In this document: piece after piece, positions 57,226 through 64,000 of the stretch
Layout of the letters: each line of letters starts with the position of its first letter
How positions within the stretch are numbered: the first letter of the stretch is position 1
DNA from: Candidatus Saccharibacteria bacterium UBA2951
Lineage (GTDB): Bacteria > Patescibacteriota > Saccharimonadia > Saccharimonadales > Saccharimonadaceae
Reading direction: 5' to 3'
Assembly: GCA_002348615.1 (NCBI GenBank)
Contig: DEBR01000002.1
Location: forward strand, 183,441 to 247,440
Length of the DNA: 64,000 nucleotides
Translations under genes and position numbers: made by a program
Notes under the pieces: generated by a model
The model's database searches: none
What the model saw: only the letters and a program-made list of their open reading frames with translations
What the model was told of the DNA's origin: nothing

Positions 57226-58326
57226 ATGCATATCGCGATTGACGCCCGTATTATCAATTCCTCGACCGGTCGGTACGTCGAGCGGTTGCTACATTATTTG
57301 CAGCAGATTGACACGACGAACCACTATAGCGTGCTGGTGCAAGCGAAAGACGAGACTTTTTGGACACCGACGAATGACAATTTTCTCGTAAAAGTAGCTG
57401 ATTTTGACAATTATTCCTTTGCTGAGCAAACGAAATTCAAACAGTTCCTAGATAACCTAAAGCCCGATCTGGTGCACTTTTGCATGCCGCAGCAACCGGT
57501 ACTTTATACCGGCAGGACAGTCACGACCATTCATGACCTGACCTTGCTGCAAACCTATAATTCAGACAAGAACTGGTTGGTATTCCACGCCAAACAACTG
57601 GTTGGCAGGTTCGTTTTTAAACGTGTAGCACGTAAAAGTCGACTAGTACTGACAGGAACGCAGTATGTACGTGGCGAGGTTATTAAATATACCGGAGTCT
57701 CGCCCGAAAAAGTCATAGTAACACTTGAAGCGGCCGATTCCCCAGACTCCGCGCCAGAAACATATGAGCCGATGGTTGGTCAGCAGTACCTTATGTATGT
57801 CGGCAGCCAGAGCGACTACAAGAATATTCGTCGTTTAGTTAAGGCACATCAATCACTCCTCGTTAGCCACCCCGAGCTGAAGCTCGTATTGGTAGGGAAG
57901 ACGACCGGCATCAATGGAAAGTCAGCCGCACGTAACCAGACTTGGGTTGAAGCGAACGACTATAAGAACGTTATCTTCACCGGCTTCGTGCCCGACAGCC
58001 AACTCACCTGGCTCTATTCCCATGCAGCCGCTTATGTATTCCCATCACTCATGGAAGGATTTGGCCTACCGGGGCTTGAGGCAATGGCCGCGGGTGCGCC
58101 GGTCCTCAGCAGCAATGCCACCTGTCTGCCTGAGGTGTACGGCGAGGCGGCTGAATACTTTGACCCGCTGAGTGTCGATGATATGGCAAACGCGATTGAG
58201 CGCGTCATAAACGACCAGGACTTACGAAAAAGGCTGGTAAAGCGCGGACACGAACAAGTCAAAAAGTACTCATGGCGACGCATGGCCGAACAGACGCATC
58301 AGGCCTACATGGACGCATTGAAGTAA
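57226..58326 (+). CDS. Family 4 mannosyl/rhamnosyltransferase-like enzyme
   Basis: 366 residues. HIAIDARIINSSTGRYVERL, the TIHDLTLLQTYN segment, MYVGSQSDYKNIRRLVKAHQ and EGFGLPGLEAMAAGAPVLSS with the E-x7-E motif. The plan matches the GT4 enzymes of O-antigen and rhamnan synthesis. It lies 6 bases after the WbbL-like gene and shares its transcript; it ends at an AT-rich stretch before the converging jag gene. Confidence 0.87.
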   Translation: MHIAIDARIINSSTGRYVERLLHYLQQIDTTNHYSVLVQAKDETFWTPTNDNFLVKVADFDNYSFAEQTKFKQFLDNLKPDLVHFCMPQQPVLYTGRTVTTIHDLTLLQTYNSDKNWLVFHAKQLVGRFVFKRVARKSRLVLTGTQYVRGEVIKYTGVSPEKVIVTLEAADSPDSAPETYEPMVGQQYLMYVGSQSDYKNIRRLVKAHQSLLVSHPELKLVLVGKTTGINGKSAARNQTWVEANDYKNVIFTGFVPDSQLTWLYSHAAAYVFPSLMEGFGLPGLEAMAAGAPVLSSNATCLPEVYGEAAEYFDPLSVDDMANAIERVINDQDLRKRLVKRGHEQVKKYSWRRMAEQTHQAYMDALK

Positions 58327-58421
58327 GTGTCGGAATTACATTAAACCATTTGGTTGAATATAGTTTTGACACTTGGTTGATTTGATTTTTTCGTATGTTT
58401 AGTATGAAAAATACTTATTAC

Positions 58422-58883
58422 TTAAGAGCTTTTTTGGGCGATAATGATGCGGCGGTCACGCCCCTCCCCTTCGCTGAAGGTCTCAATATCGTCATATTCG
58501 GCAGCAACCTGGTGTACGACTCGGCGGTCGGCAGCGTTTAGGTTAGCGACATGGCTATCGCCAGTTTTTCGGACCTGTTCAATCCATTCCTTTGCCTGCC
58601 CCGCCACCTTGTCGGCCCGTTGTTTTTTGTAGTCGGCGACGTCGATATTAACGCGTACCAAGGCAGCATTCTGGTTTCGAAGCGTCGTTGAGACGACATA
58701 CTGCAGACTGCGCAGCGTCTCAGCACTGCGGCCGATCAGTATGCTATTACTTTCCGTCGACGGCACGCTAAGTTCGATCACATCACCCTCGACACTTGCG
58801 TCAATGTCGACATTCACTCCAAAGAAACTCAGTAGGTCTTCGAGGTATTTTTTGGCGTACGCCAGGCTGTCTTCGTGGTTCAT
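58422..58883 (-). CDS. jag: Jag/KhpB RNA-binding protein
   Basis: 153 residues. A KH-type domain with SNSILIGRSAETLRSLQYVV, then an R3H domain with NLNAADRRVVHQVAAEYDDI and ETFSEGEGRDRRIII. The N-terminal Jag_N domain is absent, so it is the short form. It lies directly downstream of yidC (1 base between), as in many bacteria, and binds RNA in cell-wall or division control. Confidence 0.9.
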   Translation of the reverse strand: MNHEDSLAYAKKYLEDLLSFFGVNVDIDASVEGDVIELSVPSTESNSILIGRSAETLRSLQYVVSTTLRNQNAALVRVNIDVADYKKQRADKVAGQAKEWIEQVRKTGDSHVANLNAADRRVVHQVAAEYDDIETFSEGEGRDRRIIIAQKSS

Positions 58884-58884
58884 A

Positions 58885-59835
58885 CTACTTCTTCCTTCCT
58901 GTGTCTTTGGCTACGATTCGCGTTACGGTCGTCCCACCCTTTGAAGTGGCGGGTTTAGTGAGTTTCGGTGGTTTCGTCTTAACAAGCTTCGCTGCCGCAG
59001 GTTTGGTTTCGGCGATCTGCTCCAGCTCCTCTTCGTCTTGACGCAGCAAATACGCCTGTTGTCCGACGGCGACCAAGTTCGACACCGCGTAGTAAAGCGC
59101 CAAAGCACCCGGTACCGAGATCATGACGAAGAACATAAAGATTGGCAGCACCTTGCTCATGCGCTGCATGACAATGGCGTTCATCTCGCCTTGGTCGGCC
59201 TGTTTGCCTTCGGCTGCGTCGGCCATGATATCTCGGATACGCCGCTTGTTTTCGGTTTTCGGCATTGTCTGGCGGCTCATTATGTACTGTGTGATGCCGG
59301 CAATGACCGCTAAGATAACCAGGAAGATATCGACCCTGCCGTCCGAAAAGGCGGCCTTGGTTAAGTCAACGACACCAAGTAGTTTTTCGTTGAAGTTCTC
59401 AGGGTTGGCAATGAGATCTTTGATCGGACCGACCTGTTCTAAAAAGCCATACGTAAATTTTTCAATCTGATCACGATGCATAGTAAAAATCTGGATGACT
59501 TGGAACAAGGCGATAAAAATCGGAAGCTGAATCAGTAGGATTCCGATTGAGCGGAACGGACTAACGCCGTGCTTCTTATACAGTTCCATCATCGCCAAAC
59601 TTTCAGCTTGGCGGTTGCCCTTTGACTGCTTTTTAATACGCGCCAGTTCAGGCTGGAGCTTGCGCATCGCCTTCGACTGATGCAACATGCTGCGAGTTAG
59701 CGGATACAGCAAGAACCGCACGATGACCGTGAAGATAATGATCGCGACCCCGAAGTCACCCCCGGGTACGACTGCATACAGTCCCATTAAAAGATTGAAT
59801 ATAGGCTGAACGACAACAAGCTCAAAAATGTTCAC
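58885..59835 (-). CDS. yidC: Membrane protein insertase YidC/Oxa1
   Basis: 316 residues with five or six transmembrane segments. GVAIIIFTVIVRFLLYPLTR has the conserved Arg of the insertase groove; SKAMRKLQPELARIKKQSKG is the cytoplasmic coil. There is no large periplasmic domain and no visible lipobox. It ends with a Lys-rich tail (KTKPPKLTKPATSKG). Part of the rpmH-rnpA-yidC-jag block. Confidence 0.95.
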   Translation of the reverse strand: MNIFELVVVQPIFNLLMGLYAVVPGGDFGVAIIIFTVIVRFLLYPLTRSMLHQSKAMRKLQPELARIKKQSKGNRQAESLAMMELYKKHGVSPFRSIGILLIQLPIFIALFQVIQIFTMHRDQIEKFTYGFLEQVGPIKDLIANPENFNEKLLGVVDLTKAAFSDGRVDIFLVILAVIAGITQYIMSRQTMPKTENKRRIRDIMADAAEGKQADQGEMNAIVMQRMSKVLPIFMFFVMISVPGALALYYAVSNLVAVGQQAYLLRQDEEELEQIAETKPAAAKLVKTKPPKLTKPATSKGGTTVTRIVAKDTGRKK

Positions 59836-59894
59836 TAAGCGCCCTTCGCAAGTAGCATGTAAATTAGGTGGTTATTATTATGTAGTATAGCAGT

Positions 59895-60251
59895 TTATGC
59901 CGCCTGGTTGTAGAGGCCGGCTTGATTGAACGCTTGACCCACGGCCGAAACCAAGTCCGGCGACGACGCCGTCAGGACTTCGGCCGATACGACGATGAAA
60001 ACGATATCCGACTGTTCGCGAACCTTCGGAAGCTCCAGACGAATAGCTTCGTATAGCCGGCGGCGTATGCGGTTTCGCTTAACAGCCGACTTAACGATCT
60101 TTTTGCTCACAACGACGGCAACACGTGGGGTTCGGCGCCGTGGGTTGGTCGAATATTTGCATACGAAAAAGCGTGACCGAACAATACTGCCGTTCGCGTG
60201 AACAAACCGCAGACTCCCGTGGCCATGAAACCTATTACGTGATGACAACAT
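59895..60251 (-). CDS. rnpA: Ribonuclease P protein component
   Basis: 118 residues. RVAVVVSKKIVKSAVKRNRI with the RNR-type motif KRNRIRRRLYEA, plus SDIVFIVVSAEVLTAS. Standard length. It helps the RNase P RNA mature tRNAs. Between rpmH (71 bases upstream) and yidC. Confidence 0.95.
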   Translation of the reverse strand: MLSSRNRFHGHGSLRFVHANGSIVRSRFFVCKYSTNPRRRTPRVAVVVSKKIVKSAVKRNRIRRRLYEAIRLELPKVREQSDIVFIVVSAEVLTASSPDLVSAVGQAFNQAGLYNQAA

Positions 60252-60322
60252 TGCTTTTAGTATATAAAAACTCCCGGCTGACTCCTATAGAGTCCGGCAC
60301 GGGAGTGATTATACGACCTACC

Positions 60323-60460
60323 TTAGATAGCAAGTCGTGCACGACCCTTGGCGCGGCGGCGCTTCAGTACGGCGCGACCCGCTTTGGTCGCGACGCGGGC
60401 GCGGAAGCCGTGCGTGCGGGCGCGGTGGCGAGTGTGTGGTTGGTGGGTTCGTTTTGGCAT
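60323..60460 (-). CDS. rpmH: 50S ribosomal protein L34
   Basis: 45 residues on the minus strand: starts MPKRTHQPHTRHRARTHGF, then RVATKAGRAVLKRRRAKGRA and ends RLAI. Very Arg/Lys-rich and of the right length. First gene of the minus-strand block that runs away from dnaA, with a clear promoter (TTGAGA-17-TACAAT) 12 bases upstream. Confidence 0.95.
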   Translation of the reverse strand: MPKRTHQPHTRHRARTHGFRARVATKAGRAVLKRRRAKGRARLAI

Positions 60461-60471
60461 ATCAGTGGTCA

Positions 60472-60500
60472 ATTGTACCCTATTACCCTACTTTTCTCAA
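60472..60500 (-). promoter_or_regulatory. rpmH operon promoter
   Basis: Minus strand TTGAGA (60495-60500), 17-base spacer, TACAAT (60472-60477). It faces away from dnaA, close to the cluster of DnaA boxes. Confidence 0.6.
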
Positions 60501-60540
60501 GAGGTAATGGTTGTATTTGTAAATGTATTATTGTGTCATT

Positions 60541-60680
60541 AAAATTTTTATCCACATTTTGCGCAGGTTTATCCACACTATTACAGATGTAAATCCGCAC
60601 TGTGGAAAACTATTGAGGTGTCGGCAAGGCTTCCACGAGACCACTTCTCGTTAGAATCCTTTATTGTGGAAAACTTTTTT
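60541..60680 (+). other. Candidate oriC: DnaA-box cluster upstream of dnaA
   Basis: Exact TTATCCACA at 60548-60556 and 60569-60577 (21 bp apart), and TTTTCCACA on the minus strand at 60601-60609 and 60665-60673. The surrounding sequence is AT-rich. Clusters like this upstream of dnaA mark the replication origin in many bacteria. A second candidate is the dnaA-dnaN gap. Confidence 0.7.
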
Positions 60681-60692
60681 GTTGGCTACAAT
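60664..60692 (+). promoter_or_regulatory. dnaA promoter with a DnaA box over the -35
   Basis: TTGTGG, 17-base spacer, TACAAT. The DnaA box at 60665-60673 covers the -35, which predicts autorepression by DnaA. The leader has GGGAGGA before the TTG start. Confidence 0.6.
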
Positions 60693-60737
60693 AAATGTAT
60701 TACGTAAGCGACAATCACTGTCGGCGGGAGGAATACC

Positions 60738-62090
60738 TTGGGTCATTCGTTGTGGCAAAGTGTGCTTGGTGAAATCGAAGTTTCGGTTTCGCATGCCACC
60801 TACATGACCTGGTTCAAGAACACCGAACTACTTGAAACGACCGACGAATCGGTGACGATCGCCGTACCGAATATCTTCGCGCAGCGCCAGTTCGAGGTGA
60901 AGTTTAACGACCAGATTAAAGAGATCCTTGAAAAGAACGGTGTGAAGCCAACTACTATTAGTTATGTCGTCAAGACGAATAAGAATAAACCCGTTACTTC
61001 GCGCGAAACAACCCGAACCGAAACCAAAGCGGCCGACCGGTTGGTTGCACCCCTCCCTAAAAAGCAAACGGCAACGAACGGATTAAACCCCCGATACACG
61101 TTCGCGAACTTTATTGTCGGCTCCAGCAATGACTTAGCGTATAGCGCCTGCCAGGCTGTCGCGAAAAACCCTGGCACAAAATACAATCCTCTCTTTTTAT
61201 ATGGTGGCGTCGGTTTAGGTAAGACGCACCTTATTCAGGCGGTCGGGAACGAAATTACAGCGAAATCACCCGAAACCGCGGTGCTTTACATTAGCTCGGA
61301 AACGTTCGTGAACGACTTTTTAGAAAGCATCCGGTTTAAGAAAAAGGGGTTTGCGGATAAATACCGCAACATCGACGTATTAATCGTTGACGATATGCAG
61401 TTCATCGCTGGTAAGGAAAAGACTCAGGAAGAATTCTTCCACACCTTCAATGCCCTACACCAGGCAAATAAACAGATTATTATCAGTAGTGATAAACCAC
61501 CCCGTAACATTCCAACCCTAACAGAGCGTCTACGAAGTCGGTTTGAGTGGGGTATGAGTATCGATATCCAAATGCCCGATTTCGAAACGCGCTGCGCCAT
61601 CCTTGAAGCCAAGGCTGCGGCGTCATCAGCCGAAATCGACCGCTCGACCGTTGAATACTTGGCGAACAACGTTAAGACGAATATTCGTGAGCTTGAAGGC
61701 GCTTTGAATCAACTACTTGCCTACTCTGAAATGCGTGGAATTCCGGCCGACATATCGACTGCCGAAGGTTTGATCGGGAATGTTAGGCGTTCACGGCCAC
61801 AACATCTTAGTTCACGACAGATCATAGATAAAACCGCTCGACACTTCCAACTTACAACCGCCGAGATCTGCAGCTCGAAACGCGACAAACATATCGTGAC
61901 GCCGCGCCAGATCGCGATGTACCTGCTTCGAAGCGAACTTCATTTAAGCTTTCCAAAGATCGCTGCCGAATTAGGACGAAAAGATCACACAACGGCGATC
62001 CACTCGGTTGAAAAGATCGAAAAAGCTATAAAACTCGATTTTATGATTCGTGAACAGGTTGCCGAACTTCGGGAGAAGTTATATGCCTAG
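60738..62090 (+). CDS. dnaA: Chromosomal replication initiator DnaA
   Basis: 450 residues, full length, from a TTG start preceded by GGGAGGA. Domain I (LGEIEVSVSHATYMTWFKN), the AAA+ core with Walker A GGVGLGKTHLIQAVG and Walker B VLIVDDMQFI, the arginine-finger region PTLTERLRSRFEWG, and the DNA-binding domain IV with DHTTAIHSVEKIEKA are all present. It opens oriC and governs initiation. Confidence 0.98.
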   Translation: MGHSLWQSVLGEIEVSVSHATYMTWFKNTELLETTDESVTIAVPNIFAQRQFEVKFNDQIKEILEKNGVKPTTISYVVKTNKNKPVTSRETTRTETKAADRLVAPLPKKQTATNGLNPRYTFANFIVGSSNDLAYSACQAVAKNPGTKYNPLFLYGGVGLGKTHLIQAVGNEITAKSPETAVLYISSETFVNDFLESIRFKKKGFADKYRNIDVLIVDDMQFIAGKEKTQEEFFHTFNALHQANKQIIISSDKPPRNIPTLTERLRSRFEWGMSIDIQMPDFETRCAILEAKAAASSAEIDRSTVEYLANNVKTNIRELEGALNQLLAYSEMRGIPADISTAEGLIGNVRRSRPQHLSSRQIIDKTARHFQLTTAEICSSKRDKHIVTPRQIAMYLLRSELHLSFPKIAAELGRKDHTTAIHSVEKIEKAIKLDFMIREQVAELREKLYA

Positions 62091-62356
62091 TCTAAATTCT
62101 TGGGGAAAACATGGGGATGAGGTGTTGAATACGCCAGGTATTGTTTGTACACAAATATGCACAGGTGTGGGTTTTGGTAGTTTGAGTGATGTTGAAGCTA
62201 GTGGAAATATCTACTTTTCCAACTACTTTTCCAATATTTATCCGAAGGGTTTTGCACGCGGTAAAAAGCCTGTTTTTAATCTGTTAAGTGCCGTGTTTTC
62301 CCCATTTTCCACACCCCTTATTATTAACGAAACGAACTGAAAGGAATTAAATAACA
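62091..62356 (+). other. dnaA-dnaN intergenic region, second oriC candidate
   Basis: 266 bases without a plausible gene. AT-rich, with ACTTTTCCA repeated at 62213-62221 and 62225-62233 (12-bp period) and a TTTTCCACA at 62305-62313. TTTATCCG at 62237-62244 is a looser DnaA-box match. Short AT-rich direct repeats could be a duplex-unwinding element. AAAGGAA precedes dnaN. Confidence 0.5.
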
Positions 62357-63460
62357 ATGGAAGTAACAGTTACCCAAGAAAACCTCAGCTTCGCACTTAA
62401 TAATACAAGCAGAATAGCAAGCAGTAAGGCGGGGCTTCCTATTTTGAGTAATATCTTACTTCGGACCGATAGCTCACGTCTTCTCATCGCAGCCACAAAT
62501 CTGGAAGTCGCTTCGTCACACCGAATTGGTGCGAAGGTAATTAAGCCTGGTTCAATCACAATTCCCGCGAAATTACTTAGCGATTTCATACAAAACCTTC
62601 CAAAAGAACAAATTACACTGAAGGTTGCGAATAATAAACTACATATTTCTGCTAAAAACTCATCATCGACCATTAACGGCATCGCAGACGATGAGTTTCC
62701 TGAACTTCCAGTTATCGACGACAAAAAAGCGATCAGCTACAACCTTTCATCGGATGATTTTAAGCACTCTGTTTCTCAAACGGTTATAGCCGCCAGTAGC
62801 GATTCAACGCGCCCAATACTCACGGGGGTGTATTGGCATTCGTTCGAAAAAAACCTTTACCTTGCGGCAACGGACGGATATCGCTTAACTGAGCGTCGTA
62901 TTGTCGCGACGAAAAGCGACGTTGAGGCAGTTATTCCAACCTCAACACTTCAAGAGGTGTTACGCACACTCCGTGATGACATTAATGAAATAGAAGTGCT
63001 ATTTGATGAAACGCAGGTCACCTTCCGTTTAGCGGAAGTCGAGATTACAAGCAGATTAATAGACGGCAACTTCCCCGACTACCGGCAACTTATTCCATCG
63101 TCCACCGAAAGCTCGTTTACTGTGAGCCGTTCTGAATTAATGAGGATTATTAAAATCGCCGGCCTGTTCGCTCGTGAATCGGGTGGTGGAATAACATTGA
63201 ACCTTGACGTGGACGCGTCGCGGCTTACGGTGCATTCAATCGCATCAGAGGTGGGCGAAAACTCATCAGAAATTGAGGTAAAAGCCAAAGGGCAATCAGG
63301 CAGTGTCAGTTTGAACTCTCGCTACCTCACTGACGCTTTGAATGCCGTAACATCAGACGAAGTGTCATTCGGGTTTTCAGGAAAGCTCGCACCTTGTGTG
63401 CTGGAAGAATCAATCAAAGATCCGAACTACAAACATATTATTATGCCACTTAAGAGTTAG
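62357..63460 (+). CDS. dnaN: DNA polymerase III beta clamp
   Basis: 367 residues, standard length, three clamp domains. VTVTQENLSFALNNTSRIAS opens domain 1; TRPILTGVYWHSFEKN, ATDGYRLTERRI and EITSRLIDGNFPDYRQLIP mark domain 2; the end YKHIIMPLKS is the family C-terminus. It ties the polymerase to DNA. Overlaps the last 4 bases of a converging minus-strand gene. Confidence 0.97.
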   Translation: MEVTVTQENLSFALNNTSRIASSKAGLPILSNILLRTDSSRLLIAATNLEVASSHRIGAKVIKPGSITIPAKLLSDFIQNLPKEQITLKVANNKLHISAKNSSSTINGIADDEFPELPVIDDKKAISYNLSSDDFKHSVSQTVIAASSDSTRPILTGVYWHSFEKNLYLAATDGYRLTERRIVATKSDVEAVIPTSTLQEVLRTLRDDINEIEVLFDETQVTFRLAEVEITSRLIDGNFPDYRQLIPSSTESSFTVSRSELMRIIKIAGLFARESGGGITLNLDVDASRLTVHSIASEVGENSSEIEVKAKGQSGSVSLNSRYLTDALNAVTSDEVSFGFSGKLAPCVLEESIKDPNYKHIIMPLKS

Positions 63461-64000
63461 TGGGTATCTGGGTCAGAATACTTCTCGTATAAGTACGGGT
63501 TATCATAAATAATCGTATACTTTTCGGGGTTGCCGCCGTTTTCTTTGATTTTCTCTAATACTTCTTGCCTATACCGTTCAGCGGTTTCGTTACTGACTCG
63601 TGTAACAACCCCACCGCGGTCATAGTCAGGAACTTCCTCGAAGAACTTAATATTCAATATGGCCGTTCGGCTACTCGTGTCAACAGTAGCATCGATTTGC
63701 CACCGTTCATTAAAAATCGGAAAGACACTTCGTGAAATAAACAAATCATCAACCTGACCACTATTGCTTTTATCTACCTGCTTGCGCCGTTCTTCTTCGG
63801 ATAGCTTATTAAAATCTATATATTTTGGTACAAAAGATCGTTCAATACTATTAATACTGAACCCAAACCACTCTGACTTAATCCCCTCCATAGTAATGGA
63901 ATATGTGGAGCCACTCTCTAAGGGCTTGTTTAGCGGTATAACGACATCCCTACCGTTAATAGAAGGTTCAACCGGAATCGCATCAACCGACACTTGTTTG
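63457..64000 (-). CDS. C-terminal part of a protein with an Ig-like (SbsA/Big_5-type) domain (partial)
   Basis: About 180 residues visible; the frame stays open to the right edge, where the next residues would be KQ. VEPSINGRDVVIPLNKPLES followed by GSTYSITMEGIKSEWFGF resembles SbsA/Big_5 Ig-like domains. The rest is charged and helical (NKLSEEERRKQVDKSNSG, ETAERYRQEVLEKIKENGG). A GTG at 63993 is possible but an upstream start outside the window is more likely. Function unknown. Confidence 0.5.
   Translation of the reverse strand, partial: KQVSVDAIPVEPSINGRDVVIPLNKPLESGSTYSITMEGIKSEWFGFSINSIERSFVPKYIDFNKLSEEERRKQVDKSNSGQVDDLFISRSVFPIFNERWQIDATVDTSSRTAILNIKFFEEVPDYDRGGVVTRVSNETAERYRQEVLEKIKENGGNPEKYTIIYDNPYLYEKYSDPDTH

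Noticed and set aside
60125..60592. A 155-residue plus-strand ORF across rnpA and rpmH
   Set aside because: Antisense of rpmH and the start of rnpA, both clearly coding on the minus strand.

Overview
The window looks like a chromosomal segment of a Patescibacteria/CPR bacterium, most likely Candidatus Saccharibacteria (TM7). Four things suggest this. The secreted proteins are of the very large, Thr/Ser/Asn-rich surface type common in that group. The coding sequence is moderate in GC and uses the standard bacterial code, with TGA as a stop. Several genes start directly downstream of a -10 box, without a leader. One gene has much higher GC, as if taken from an actinobacterial host. The assignment is by pattern recognition only; no database search was possible. 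The chromosomal origin region lies near the right end (rpmH-rnpA-yidC-jag on the minus strand, dnaA-dnaN on the plus strand).

Layout. Positions 1-11825 are a plus-strand block of exported or membrane-anchored surface proteins: the end of an upstream surface protein, a DUF916-like Ig protein, a PKD/Ig protein, a 1121-residue beta-strand/CBM-like protein, and a 1878-residue glycine-rich/Kelch protein. Positions 11840-16466 hold small membrane proteins, a Crp/Fnr regulator with CRP-type palindromes in its promoter, a divergent 56-residue ORF and a stand-alone response regulator. Positions 16468-18903 form an unusual island beside tRNA-Asn: five small membrane-protein genes, each with its own extended -10 and apparently leaderless start, separated by repeats that resemble tRNA 3' ends. 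Positions 18949-22367 encode a PG-binding/serine-hydrolase fusion, a LexA-like DNA-binding domain without its protease, and a Wzy/O-antigen-ligase-like protein. Positions 22414-58326 are mainly cell-surface polysaccharide synthesis: initiating glycosylphosphotransferase, many glycosyltransferases, GlmS, a full dTDP-L-rhamnose operon (rmlB, then rmlC-rmlD-rmlA), a UDP-sugar dehydrogenase, a WbpB/E/D-like amino-sugar set including a GNAT-DegT fusion, and a Wzm/Wzt ABC exporter. Embedded in it are a PP2C phosphatase fusion, a secreted muramidase-like repeat protein, two Nudix hydrolases and tRNA-Thr. Positions 58422-64000 are the origin region.

How the genes work together. GlmS feeds amino-sugar precursors. 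Rml and the dehydrogenase/oxidoreductase/aminotransferase/acyltransferase set make activated sugars. The glycosyltransferases and the ABC exporter assemble and export a rhamnose- and amino-sugar-containing glycan. The large secreted proteins and the muramidase-like protein would act at the cell surface, plausibly in contact with a host bacterium. That last step is inference. No CRISPR array, transposase or integrase was seen.
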